Position numbers and translations under genes: made by a program. The notes under the pieces were generated by a model. That model was not told where the DNA came from, ran no database searches, and saw nothing but the letters and a program-made list of their open reading frames with translations. Positions 17,722 through 27,011 of a stretch of 64,000 nucleotides of DNA are shown here, piece by piece (the stretch's first letter is position 1; every line of letters begins with the position of its first letter). The DNA comes from Romboutsia hominis (GTDB lineage: Bacteria > Bacillota > Clostridia > Peptostreptococcales > Peptostreptococcaceae): assembly GCF_900002575.1 (NCBI RefSeq), contig NZ_LN650648.1, positions 1,302,001 to 1,366,000 on the forward strand. The letters are read 5' to 3'.

Positions 17722-18270
17722 ATGAAAAAATCAATTGGACTTGTGGAATTAAAAAGTATTCCCATAGGGATAGAAGTTGCAGATATAATGCTAAAAACAG
17801 CAAATGTAGAATTAATATTAGCTAATCCAATTTGTCCGGGAAAATATGTGATAATAGTGAGTGGGAACGTAGGTTCAGTAGAAAATGCTATAAAAGCAGG
17901 TAAAGATAAAGCAGGAATATTTTTAATTGAAAGTCATGTGATAAATAATATACATGAAGATGTAATACCAGCCTTAACAGGTACTATAGAACCAGTAAAT
18001 ATTAAATCTATTGGATGTATAGAAACAATATCAGCACTAACAGCTATAAAAGCTGGAGATATAGCTCTTAAATCATCTAATATTGAATTAATAGAAATAA
18101 GACTTGCAAGAGGCCTTGGTGGAAAGGGATTTATAGTAATGTGTGGAGATATAGCATCTATAAATTCTGCTATAAAATCTTGTACAAATGAATTACAAGA
18201 AAGTGGGGAGATAACAAGTACATCTTCTATAGCATCTCCACATAGAGATTTAATAAATAAATTAATGTAG
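17722..18270 (+). CDS. pduT: BMC shell trimer protein PduT with Fe-S cysteine
   Basis: 182 residues with two BMC domains (IGLVELKSIPIGIEVADIML; IGCIETISALTAIKAGDIAL). The cysteine in NPICPGKYV is residue 38, the position that ligates the pore [4Fe-4S] cluster in Salmonella PduT. It probably carries electrons across the shell to or from PduS. GGGGGAC precedes the ATG. It is the last gene before a terminator. Confidence 0.93.
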   Translation: MKKSIGLVELKSIPIGIEVADIMLKTANVELILANPICPGKYVIIVSGNVGSVENAIKAGKDKAGIFLIESHVINNIHEDVIPALTGTIEPVNIKSIGCIETISALTAIKAGDIALKSSNIELIEIRLARGLGGKGFIVMCGDIASINSAIKSCTNELQESGEITSTSSIASPHRDLINKLM

Positions 18271-18292
18271 AGTAAAAATAATTAACAAAAAG

Positions 18293-18323
18293 TCTAACTT
18301 GATTTTATAGGTTAGATTTTTTT
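18293..18323 (+). terminator. Terminator at the end of the BMC locus
   Basis: TCTAAC (18293-18298) pairs with GTTAGA (18311-18316), followed by seven T. Confidence 0.75.
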
Positions 18324-18486
18324 GTATTATTAAGTGAATTATAGAAACATATTAAAATAATATATCTTTTATTACCTAGAATTTTTATAGATATAATAAA
18401 ATATATAAAAAAACAACTATATGTATTTCTAATATTAATTTATGATATAATATTTTTTTAATTAATATTAGAAAGGAATTTATAAT

Positions 18487-19217
18487 ATGCCATTTACATT
18501 TTCTCATCCTGCTATAGTAATTCCATTTAAAAATAAGTACTTTAATTTTAGTGGATTAATACTAGGATCTATGGCACCTGATTTTATATACTTTGTACTA
18601 TTTAGTCCAAGTAGCAATATAGGTCATGAATTTTTAGGATTTTTCTTTTTTAATCTTCCAATGTGCTTTTTAATAAATTATGTATTTTACAAATATGTAC
18701 AAAAAGCACTTATATTAAGTATGCCTAATTTTATATCAAATAAATATGTGTACCTTACTAAATTAAAAAACACATTATATAATAAAAAAGAAATATTAAA
18801 GTTTGTAATATCATGTTTAATAGGTATGATAACTCATGTACTTTGGGATAGTTTCACTCATATTAGTGGATTTTTTGTTAACAATATAGCTTTTTAAGAG
18901 ATAGTATTAATGTATTTAATATGTCTATTCCAATTTATAAAATAATACAACATGGTAGCACAATGATAGGCTTTTTAGTTATATTTATATATCTTTATAC
19001 TGTTAAAGGTAAAAACACTTTTTATCCTAAAATAAACAAATTTAAGCTATACTTAAGTCTTGTATTAGTATTCATAATTGCTATGATTGTTTCTATATTT
19101 ATTTTTGTTAAAACAGGTGCTTTTATAGGTATTGGTAGATTGGTTGTAACATTTATCAATTCCTTATTTATATCTTATTCAATAACTGGTTTTCTATTAG
19201 ATAAAAATAAAATTTAA
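18487..19217 (+). pseudogene. DUF4184-family membrane protein gene broken by a frameshift
   Basis: The first frame (18487-18897) encodes MPFTFSHPAIVIPFKNK..., the typical start of DUF4184 membrane proteins, and stops after NNIAF. The remaining part continues in another frame (LRDSINVFNMSIPIYKIIQ... to 19217), with the expected hydrophobic C-terminal half. Adding one T to the five-T run near 18890-18894 would restore one protein of about 243 residues. Either the gene is recently inactivated, phase-variable, or the base call is wrong. Confidence 0.75.
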
Positions 19218-19689
19218 TAAATTTTTATATATAGAAAAGTATAGTGCATAGATATTTATGCACTATACCAAAAAATCTACAAAAATCCTCTCTTTATGAA
19301 AATTAGAACTAATCGTTATAACTTACCTACCAAGCTCTTTATATATTCTCATAATATCAAAGACTATGATGGGAAAAAACACAGTTCATATCTATATGCT
19401 TTTAATCTAATCATTGCGTATATGTAAATTGTTAAAATAAAGTTGATATATGGTAAATAATATGGTTTATATTTAAATTAATAATATAGACTAATATATA
19501 TTGAAAAATAGTGCAAAATAACCATATAATAATATCTAACTTAAGAGAGCTGTTATACAAAATACTTAATAGGTAAAATATAGTAAAAATTATAAATGTT
19601 CATAATTAAATTAAAATTGCGTAAAAAAGTTAGAATTCGAAATAGTATGATATAATAAAGAAAATTAAATAAAGGGAAGGTGAATCTCA
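19218..19689. other. Intergenic region with hairpin and possible gene remnant
   Basis: A perfect 12-bp stem GTATAGTGCATA (19239-19250) with TATGCACTATAC (19257-19268) and a 6-base loop lies here without a long T run on either side. On the minus strand near 19320-19370 a short frame reads DIMRIYKELGR and stops; it may be the tail of a lost gene. Otherwise AT-rich sequence only. Confidence 0.4.
19648..19656 (+). promoter_or_regulatory. Extended -10 promoter for the OPT transporter
   Basis: TGATATAAT is a perfect extended -10 element about 34 bases before the start codon; no clear -35 is seen. Confidence 0.5.
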
Positions 19690-21621
19690 ATGGATAATAA
19701 AAAATTATCTAAAGGTGCTTATGGAGGAGTATCAGGAAAAGACTATGTTCCTTACATAACAGACAAATCGAAGACTGGTGCAAATATGGCAGTGTTAATA
19801 ATAGGTATTATTTTAGCCGTAATATTTGCAGCATCAACAGCATATTCAGGAATGAAAGCTGGTCTTACAGTTGCCGCAGGTATTCCAGGTTCTATTATAG
19901 GTTCAGCGTTTATAGCAGCATTCGCAAAAGGAAAAGGTATTCTTGGTAAAAATATTGTACAAGGTATGGCAAGTGGTGGTGAATCAGTTGCAAGTGGTAT
20001 GATTTTCGTATTACCTGCTATTTTATTAATAGGTAGTCAAGTTACATTTTTAGAAGGATTTATAGTTGGAGTAGGTGGAGTTTTATTTGGTATTGGAATT
20101 GCATCACTTGTGTACAATTATTTAATAATTGAAGAACATGGTAAGCTTATGTACCCAGAATCAATGGCTATATCTGAAACATTAGTTGCTTCAGATGCTG
20201 GTGGAGATTCAATGAAGTATATGGGTATGGGATTTGGTATAAGTGGACTTATAACTGTATTAACAGGTTCATTTTTAAACGTAGCCAATAATGTTATAAG
20301 CTTTATTGGAAATAAGTTTTATAAATGTAAATTTGAAGTAGAAGTTAATCCTCTTCTTTTAGGGATAGGATTTATAGTAGGACTTGAAGTTGCACTTACA
20401 ATGTTTGCAGGTTCTTTATTATCTCATTTTGGTATTATGCCTCTAATAGGATACTTTACTGATATGGCAAGAGAAGGTGCTAAGGTATGGAATGATCCTA
20501 CAATGGCGATAAACCAAATGGGTGTAAATGATATAGCTGGTAACTATGTAAAATACATAGGGGCTGGTATGATGCTTTGTGGAGGTATAATAGGTGCAGT
20601 TAAATTAATACCAACTATAATAGCATCTGTAAAAGAAACTATGAAAGCAAAATCATCAACATCTGTTGACGGTGAAGATGGTAGCGCATTACAAAGTATT
20701 ATACTATTAGGCGGAATTGTAGCAGCAGTTGTAGGAGCATTCTTTATATCAAATGGTATAGTAATGACAATTATTGGTGTAGTAGTATCTTTATTATTAG
20801 CAGGATTATTTGTTATAGTTGCTGGACGTTTAACAGGGACTATAGGTACATCAAATCTTCCTGTATCTGGTATGACAATAGCATCTTTAGTTATAGCGAC
20901 ATTAGTATTTGTTATAATGGGATGGACTGATTTAGCAGATAATAAATCACTATTATTATTTGGTACATTTATAGTTGTTTCTATATCTATAGCTGGAGGA
21001 TATAGCCAATCTCAAAAGGTAACTTATATAATAGGTGGTAGCAAAAATGAAATGCAAAAATATTTTGCAATAGCTGGTATAGTAGGTGTAATAGTAGTTG
21101 TAGGAACTACATTACTACTTGCAAATCAATTAGTAGTAACAGGAGATAATCCTCCATTTGCATTACCTCAAGCTAACTTAATATCAACATTAACATCAGG
21201 AATTATGTCTGGTCAATTACCTTGGGTTATGGTAATAGTTGGTGTAGTTATGGCTATAGTTTTATACTTCTTAAATCTACCTATAATGACAGTTGCTATA
21301 GGATTTTACTTACCAATTGCAACAACTTCTATAATATTAGTAGGAGCTTTAATACGTGTATTTGTTGAAAAAACTTCAAGAAGTGATAAAGAAAAAGAGG
21401 TCAAAGTTGCTAATGGTATAAGTTTATCATCAGGGCTTGTTGCTGGTGGTTCTATAATAGGATTAGTCGGTATAATATTACAAGTAACAGGTGTTATAAA
21501 AGGTGCTGGTCCTAGTGGGTTTGCAGCTTCAAATATGATGGCTATTATACTTCTTTTAGTATTAGTTGTACTTACTACATGTCCAATTGTAAGCTCTAAG
21601 GTAAAAAACAATGAAAACTAA
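19690..21621 (+). CDS. OPT family oligopeptide transporter
   Basis: A 643-residue polytopic membrane protein with about 15 membrane segments. Motifs such as AASTAYSGMKAGLTVAAGIP, YNYLIIEEHGKLMYPESMA and NLPIMTVAIGFYLPIATTSI mark the OPT family of proton-coupled peptide or metal-chelate transporters. GGGAAGGTG lies upstream. The following PqqD-like gene overlaps its end by 11 bases, so the two are translationally coupled. Confidence 0.92.
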   Translation: MDNKKLSKGAYGGVSGKDYVPYITDKSKTGANMAVLIIGIILAVIFAASTAYSGMKAGLTVAAGIPGSIIGSAFIAAFAKGKGILGKNIVQGMASGGESVASGMIFVLPAILLIGSQVTFLEGFIVGVGGVLFGIGIASLVYNYLIIEEHGKLMYPESMAISETLVASDAGGDSMKYMGMGFGISGLITVLTGSFLNVANNVISFIGNKFYKCKFEVEVNPLLLGIGFIVGLEVALTMFAGSLLSHFGIMPLIGYFTDMAREGAKVWNDPTMAINQMGVNDIAGNYVKYIGAGMMLCGGIIGAVKLIPTIIASVKETMKAKSSTSVDGEDGSALQSIILLGGIVAAVVGAFFISNGIVMTIIGVVVSLLLAGLFVIVAGRLTGTIGTSNLPVSGMTIASLVIATLVFVIMGWTDLADNKSLLLFGTFIVVSISIAGGYSQSQKVTYIIGGSKNEMQKYFAIAGIVGVIVVVGTTLLLANQLVVTGDNPPFALPQANLISTLTSGIMSGQLPWVMVIVGVVMAIVLYFLNLPIMTVAIGFYLPIATTSIILVGALIRVFVEKTSRSDKEKEVKVANGISLSSGLVAGGSIIGLVGIILQVTGVIKGAGPSGFAASNMMAIILLLVLVVLTTCPIVSSKVKNNEN

Positions 21622-21955
21622 TGAAGATATTTTAAATATTGTATTTAAAATAAATGATAAAATAGATTATGAAGTAAATGAAGGTGTTGTAACGATACTT
21701 GAAAAACAAGATCATAAAATTCAACAGTTTTTTAGAAAATTAAAGTTTAAAATTCCAATGTATAAAAAGACTGAACTAGATGAATATGGCAGTTTTGTAT
21801 TTTCTAATATTGACGGGAAAAAAACTGTAAAAGAAATTGGTAAAGAGCTAGAATTAAAGTATGGAGAAAAATCACATCCTCTATATGAAAGATTACTTAT
21901 TTTTTTAAATCATATAGATGCAAACTGTAATTACATTGAAAAAATTAATAATTAA
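21611..21955 (+). CDS. PqqD-like peptide-binding domain protein
   Basis: A 114-residue protein whose middle (DEYGSFVFSNIDGKKTVKEI) and following ELELKYGE match the winged-helix PqqD fold, which binds leader or ribosomal peptides for modification enzymes. The start overlaps the OPT gene. No radical SAM enzyme or precursor peptide is nearby, so the peptide-handling role here may be linked to transport. The assignment to PqqD is by motif only. Confidence 0.6.
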   Translation: MKTNEDILNIVFKINDKIDYEVNEGVVTILEKQDHKIQQFFRKLKFKIPMYKKTELDEYGSFVFSNIDGKKTVKEIGKELELKYGEKSHPLYERLLIFLNHIDANCNYIEKINN

Positions 21956-22010
21956 AAATTTCAATAAAAATAGGATATCTTTTAGATATCCTATTTTTAT
22001 TGAAATTTTT
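21954..22010 (+). terminator. Perfect 26-bp inverted repeat terminator
   Basis: Positions 21954-21979 are exactly complementary to 21985-22010 around a TTTTA loop; the right arm ends in five T. It begins at the PqqD-like stop codon and should terminate on both strands. Confidence 0.8.
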
Positions 22011-22085
22011 ACTACTAAGGCTAAGGTATGCTAAAATTTATAAAAATAATAGTAAATATACATGGAGGAAAAGCTGTTTAAATCA

Positions 22086-22523
22086 ATGAGAAAACAAAAA
22101 GAAAATTAGATGTAGATCGAATAAAAAATACTAGACAAAGGGGAGTATATGACACTAGCAATTATAAGTGAGAATGGGTATCCATATAGTCTTCATTTAA
22201 GATATATTTATCATAATAATTTTATATATTTACATAGTGCTAAGAGTGGTCATAAGATAGAAAATATAAAAATCAATGAAAAGTATATTTTAGTGTAGTG
22301 GGATATACAAATATTTTGCCAAGTAAATTTTCTACAAATTATGAAAGAGTAATAGGATTTGGTATAGCATGTAAAGTAGACGGTAAGGAAGGAGAAGGGC
22401 ACTTATAAAATTAATAGAAAAGTATAGCAAAGACTTTTTTAAAGAAGAAATAGAATATATTTTAAATGAAAAAATGTCACTAATGTAATAAGAATTACAA
22501 TAGAACATATAACAGGAAAATAA
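22086..22523 (+). pseudogene. Decayed NimA-like / pyridoxamine-phosphate-oxidase-fold gene
   Basis: Translated pieces in more than one frame line up with the flavin-binding split-barrel (NimA) family: GEYMTLAIISENGYPYSLHL, IYHNNFIYLHSAKSGHKIEN, then after a stop LPSKFSTNYERVIGFG, and finally IRITIEHITGK. There are at least three early stops (TAG, TAG, TAA near 22107-22124) and two or more frameshifts. It is clearly non-functional. Confidence 0.8.
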
Positions 22524-22534
22524 AATTATTAGAA

Positions 22535-22566
22535 AATCTACCTATAAAATTAGGTGGATTTTTTTT
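22535..22566 (+). terminator. Terminator retained after the NimA-like pseudogene
   Basis: AATCTACCTA pairs with TAGGTGGATT with one wobble pair, followed by a run of T. Confidence 0.75.
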
Positions 22567-22734
22567 GAGGAAATAATGAATCAAATTGAGGAAAAATGAT
22601 AGTTTGAATTTTAAAAAGTTAGAAATTGAAACTTTTTAAAATTAAAAATTTTTGTATTGAAAAAAATTATACTTATATTATAATTATAAATGCGACAACT
22701 TATGACAAAACTTGGTGAAGAAAGGAATATGAAT

Positions 22735-24081
22735 ATGCAAGATAAGCAACTTCAAAAAAATCTTGGGGCAGCTGCAGCTTTATCAACAGTAGTTGGTATG
22801 GTTATAGGTGGGGGAGTATTTTTTAAGCCTCAAGCAGTGTATGAATTAACTGGTGGAGAGCCAGGACTTGGAATGATAGCTTGGGTAATAGCAGGTATCA
22901 TGACAATAACAGCAGGTCTTACTGCAGCAGAGGTTTCAGCTGCTATACCAAAAACAGGCGGTATGATGGTATATATAGAAGAAATATATGGTGAAAAATT
23001 AGGATTTTTAACAGGATGGATGCAATCAGTATTATTTTTCCCAGCAACAATAGCTGCAATATCAGTTATGTTTGGGCAACAATCAGCGATACTCCTTGGA
23101 AATGAAAATTTAGTAATACCTATGACAGTTGGGGTAATATTATTAGTTGGTGGACTTAATACATTAGGTTCTAAAACTAGTGGAGCAATACAAACAATAT
23201 CTACAGTGTGTAAATTAATACCTTTAGTACTTATAATGGTATTTGGATTTATAAGTGGATCAGGGAATAATTCAATAACTACTCCATTAGTAGGAGAGGG
23301 AATAAGTGCAACTAGTGTAATAGGACAATTATTAGTTGCTATATTATTTGCTTATGATGGATGGATAAATGTCGGTACTTTAGCGGGGGAAATGAAAGAT
23401 CCGGGAAAAGATTTACCAAAGGCAATAATAGGTGGATTATCTTTAGTTATGGCGGTTTATGTAGTAATAAACTTAGCGTATCTTTGGGTACTTCCAGCAA
23501 GTGAATTAGCTAAATATGCATCACCAGCATCTGCTGTTGCAACAGAAATATTTGGACCTATTGGTGGTAAAATAATAACTATGGGTATATTAATATCTGT
23601 ATTTGGATGTATAAATGGATATCTACTTACAGGACCTAGAATAATATACACATTAGGACAACAAAAAACATTACCTGAATTTTTAGGTAAATTAAATAAA
23701 TATGATGTACCAGCAAATGCAACTATGGTGATGGCTTCTTTATCAGCGCTTTATGCATTATCTGGACAATTTAACTTACTAAGTGACTTATCAATGTTTG
23801 CTATCTGGTCATTTTATGTGTTAACGTTTGTAGGAGTTATAAAAATGAGAAAAACTATGCCAAACTTACATAGACCATATAAAGTTCCGTTTTATCCGGT
23901 AATACCTTTAATAGCAATAGCTGGTGGATTATTTGTAGTAATAAACCAATTATTATTTGCAGGACCTAAAAATACAATGATGTCATTAGGAGGAGTTGTA
24001 GTAACTCTTATAGGTTTGCCTATATATAATTATATGATGAAGAAGAATCAAAAGGAAAAAGATATAAAAAGGGTAGCATAA
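22735..24081 (+). CDS. APC-superfamily amino acid permease (copy 1)
   Basis: A 448-residue permease with about twelve membrane segments (STVVGMVIGGGVFFKPQAVY; YDGWINVGTLAGEMKDPGKD), similar to LAT/SteT-type exchangers. I place the start at ATG 22735 (MQDKQLQKNLG), 8 bases after AAAGGA at 22721-22726 and aligned with the start of the second copy; open frame extends back to 22690. The substrate is unknown. A near copy follows at 24537, but each has its own terminator. Confidence 0.88.
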   Translation: MQDKQLQKNLGAAAALSTVVGMVIGGGVFFKPQAVYELTGGEPGLGMIAWVIAGIMTITAGLTAAEVSAAIPKTGGMMVYIEEIYGEKLGFLTGWMQSVLFFPATIAAISVMFGQQSAILLGNENLVIPMTVGVILLVGGLNTLGSKTSGAIQTISTVCKLIPLVLIMVFGFISGSGNNSITTPLVGEGISATSVIGQLLVAILFAYDGWINVGTLAGEMKDPGKDLPKAIIGGLSLVMAVYVVINLAYLWVLPASELAKYASPASAVATEIFGPIGGKIITMGILISVFGCINGYLLTGPRIIYTLGQQKTLPEFLGKLNKYDVPANATMVMASLSALYALSGQFNLLSDLSMFAIWSFYVLTFVGVIKMRKTMPNLHRPYKVPFYPVIPLIAIAGGLFVVINQLLFAGPKNTMMSLGGVVVTLIGLPIYNYMMKKNQKEKDIKRVA

Positions 24082-24140
24082 TAAATTACGAATAAAAACA
24101 CACAAAAATAATAGAAAACTTAAAATACACAAAGTAAAAA

Positions 24141-24169
24141 AATAGAACTTTAGAAGTTCTATTTTTTTT
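24141..24169 (+). terminator. Terminator between the two permease genes
   Basis: AATAGAACTT (24141-24150) pairs with AAGTTCTATT (24154-24163), followed by T residues. Confidence 0.85.
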
Positions 24170-24472
24170 GTCTAAATTATTGAAATTAACTTCAAGAAAA
24201 TGTTTGCACAAAAAACAAAAAAACTAAGTTTTTTTCAAAAAGATTTTTTATTGAAAAAAATAATTACAAGATTAAATAGATTATCTTTGTAAAGAAAAAA
24301 ATTCATATTTAAATTTAAGTATACAAAGTTAATTTGGCTAAATAGCTGAAATATAAAAAATAACAGAAAATTTATATAATAAATAAAAATATAAAAATTA
24401 AAGTAATCTTAAAAAAATTTTCTAAAAATACATAATTTAGAAAAACGTTGTCGAAAAAAATAAAAAAATGTA
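24170..24472. other. AT-rich intergenic leader
   Basis: No open frame, riboswitch consensus or repeat was recognised in this stretch between the permease copies; it is almost entirely A and T. Confidence 0.5.
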
Positions 24473-24500
24473 TTGAAAGTATTTCAAAAAATATTATAAT
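24473..24500 (+). promoter_or_regulatory. Promoter of permease copy 2
   Basis: TTGAAA (24473-24478) and TATAAT (24495-24500), 16 bases apart, lie 37 bases before the start codon. Confidence 0.7.
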
Positions 24501-24536
24501 GAAATTATAGAAAACTTAATAAATAAGGAGGCATAT

Positions 24537-25862
24537 ATGGAAAGTAAAGAACTTCAAAAAAGTTTAGGGATGTCTGCAGCTTTATCAACAGTTGTTGGTA
24601 TGGTTATAGGTGCAGGTGTGTTCTTTAAGCCGCAAGCTGTTTATCAAACAACAGGTGGAGAGCCAGGACTTGGAATGATAGCATGGGTAGTAGCAGGTAT
24701 CATAACTATAACAGCAGGATTAACGGCAGCTGAAGTATCAGCAGCTATACCAAAAACTGGTGGTATGATGGTATATATTGAAGAAATATATGGCAAGAAA
24801 CTAGGATTTTTAACAGGGTGGATGCAAACGGTATTATTCTTCCCAGCAACAATAGCAGCACTAGGAGTTATATTTGCACAACAAGCAGTTTCATTAATAG
24901 GAAATGAGTCTTTAACTCTTCCTATAGCAGTAGGTATTATATTATTTGTTGCAGCGTTAAATACATTAGGATCAAAAGCTGGTGGAGCTATACAAACAAT
25001 TGCTACTATATGTAAGTTAATACCTTTAGCACTTATAATGGTATTTGGATTTATAAAAGGAAGCGGAACAAATCCAGTAATGACACCATTAGTAGGAGAT
25101 GGAATAAGCCCAGCAGGAGTTATAGGTCAATTATTAATAGCAGTATTATTTGCCTATGATGGATGGATAAATGTTGGTGCTTTAGCTGGAGAAATGAAAA
25201 ATCCAGGTAAGGATTTACCAAGAGCGATAGTTGGTGGGCTTGCAGTAGTTATGGGAGTTTATGTAGTAATAAACTTAGCATATCTTTGGGTACTTCCAGC
25301 AAGTGAATTAGCTAACTATTCAGCACCAGCAGCAGCAGTTGCAGAGGCTATGTTTGGACCAATGGGTGGTAAATTAATAACAATAGGTATATTAATATCA
25401 GTATTTGGTACACTTAACGGATACTTATTAACAGGACCAAGAGTTATGTATACTTTAGCAGAACAAAAAACTCTACCAGGATACAAGACTTTAACTAAAT
25501 TAAATAAATCTCAAGCTCCAGCTAACTCAATAATAGCAATGGCAACATTATCAGCTATATATGCATTATCAGGACAGTTCAACTTATTAACAGATTTATC
25601 AATATTTGCTATATGGATATTCTACGTACTAACATTTATAGGTGTTATAAAGCTTAGAAAAGATCAACCAGATTTATTTAGACCATACAGAGTTCCATTA
25701 TATCCATTTATACCAGCTATAGCTATATTAAGTGGATTATTCGTTGTAATAAACCAACTATGTTTTGCTGGTTTACAAACAACAATGATATCTTTAGGAG
25801 GTATAATAATAACTCTTATAGGATTACCAATTTATAATTATATGCAAAATAAAACTAATTAA
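24537..25862 (+). CDS. APC-superfamily amino acid permease (copy 2)
   Basis: A 441-residue paralog of the preceding permease with very high identity across the membrane segments (shared GEPGLGMIAW, EVSAAIPKTGGMMVYIEEIY). Differences concentrate in the N-terminus and the loop before residue 320, where this copy has an insertion (GYKTLTKLNKSQAPAN). AAGGAGG precedes the ATG. It has its own promoter, so the copies are probably expressed under different conditions. Confidence 0.88.
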   Translation: MESKELQKSLGMSAALSTVVGMVIGAGVFFKPQAVYQTTGGEPGLGMIAWVVAGIITITAGLTAAEVSAAIPKTGGMMVYIEEIYGKKLGFLTGWMQTVLFFPATIAALGVIFAQQAVSLIGNESLTLPIAVGIILFVAALNTLGSKAGGAIQTIATICKLIPLALIMVFGFIKGSGTNPVMTPLVGDGISPAGVIGQLLIAVLFAYDGWINVGALAGEMKNPGKDLPRAIVGGLAVVMGVYVVINLAYLWVLPASELANYSAPAAAVAEAMFGPMGGKLITIGILISVFGTLNGYLLTGPRVMYTLAEQKTLPGYKTLTKLNKSQAPANSIIAMATLSAIYALSGQFNLLTDLSIFAIWIFYVLTFIGVIKLRKDQPDLFRPYRVPLYPFIPAIAILSGLFVVINQLCFAGLQTTMISLGGIIITLIGLPIYNYMQNKTN

Positions 25863-25863
25863 T

Positions 25864-25896
25864 AAAAAAGTACAAGCGTATTGCTTGTACTTTTTT
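25864..25896 (+). terminator. Terminator after permease copy 2
   Basis: AAAAAAGTACAAGC (25864-25877) pairs with GCTTGTACTTTTTT (25883-25896). Confidence 0.88.
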
Positions 25897-26135
25897 ATTA
25901 GAAGGATTTTATGTTAAATATAAAAATGTGAAGAGTTTTATTGATACACTTATAAATTAAAGTAAATTTTTATTTTTATTACATAAATATTTACAGAATA
26001 AGTTTTATCTTTTAGTGATATAAAAAAGGGTTTTTACCAATACTAAGATTATAAAAACGTTTAAAACGTAAAAATTTATACAAATATGTTCCTTAAAAGG
26101 CATAAATTTATAATAACTATAAAGGAGGAACTCAT

Positions 26136-26882
26136 ATGAAAAATGTAAGATTAAAACTAGCAATAAGTGTAGGACTTTTAACATTTGCTATGATACCAAA
26201 TAACACAAGTGCTTTAGAATATATAGATAAATATACTTGTTTACCTATATATTATGATGTAAATGAAACTGCTAATACAAACAATAAAATCGCTTATATA
26301 ACGATAGATGATGGTCCAAGCAAGTACACAAAAGACATACTACAAATCCTTAAAAAGCATAATGCACATGCGACATTTTTTATGATAGATATGAATATGA
26401 AAGTAAATAAGGATGCTGTAATAGAGATTGTCGAAAGTGGAAATAGTGCAGGATTTCATAGTGTTTCGCATGATGTAAATAAACTTTATGAAAATTACGA
26501 TTCAGCTAAAAGAGAATTTGATAAAAATAAGGAAACTTTTTATGAGATAACTGGAAGGACATCAAATATAATAAGACTTCCTTATGGAAGCAAACCGTAT
26601 ACACCAGTCAAGTCATATGAAAATTTAGTTGATGCAGGATATAAGCTTTGGGATTGGAATATAGATACTCAAGATTGGAAAAATGATTCTAATAAAATAA
26701 TAGAAATTGTAAAAGAACAGGTTAAAAATAAAAAAGAAGTAGTAATACTTATGCACGAAAAAAAACAAACAGTACAAGCATTAGATGAAGTACTTACTTA
26801 TTTAAATGAAGAAGGATATGAAATACTTCCTATAAATGAAAAACAAATACCAAAGAATTTTTGGAATATTAATACTAAATAA
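26136..26882 (+). CDS. Secreted polysaccharide deacetylase (NodB domain)
   Basis: 248 residues with an N-terminal signal peptide, followed by a NodB homology domain: YITIDDGPSKYTKDIL (catalytic Asp and metal Asp), HSVSHDV (metal histidines), RLPYGSKPYTP and VVILMHE. Such enzymes remove N-acetyl groups from peptidoglycan or related glycans and help lysozyme resistance. AAAGGAGGA precedes the ATG. It is followed by its own terminator and appears to be a single-gene unit. Confidence 0.9.
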   Translation: MKNVRLKLAISVGLLTFAMIPNNTSALEYIDKYTCLPIYYDVNETANTNNKIAYITIDDGPSKYTKDILQILKKHNAHATFFMIDMNMKVNKDAVIEIVESGNSAGFHSVSHDVNKLYENYDSAKREFDKNKETFYEITGRTSNIIRLPYGSKPYTPVKSYENLVDAGYKLWDWNIDTQDWKNDSNKIIEIVKEQVKNKKEVVILMHEKKQTVQALDEVLTYLNEEGYEILPINEKQIPKNFWNINTK

Positions 26883-26908
26883 ATAGCTATCAAAATGATA
26901 GCTATTTT
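26881..26908 (+). terminator. Terminator after deacetylase
   Basis: AAATAGCTATCA pairs with TGATAGCTATTT across an AAA loop. Confidence 0.8.
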
Positions 26909-27011
26909 GTTTACTTAAAATTTTTACTAGACAAAATAATACAAAAAATAATAAAATAGGACGTGGTTAAAATAGTTATATTATTTAAATAATATAGAAA
27001 GGATTAAATTT

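Noticed and set aside
19239-19268. 12-bp hairpin as insertion-sequence end
   Set aside because: No transposase frame, no second copy of the ends and no target duplication nearby.
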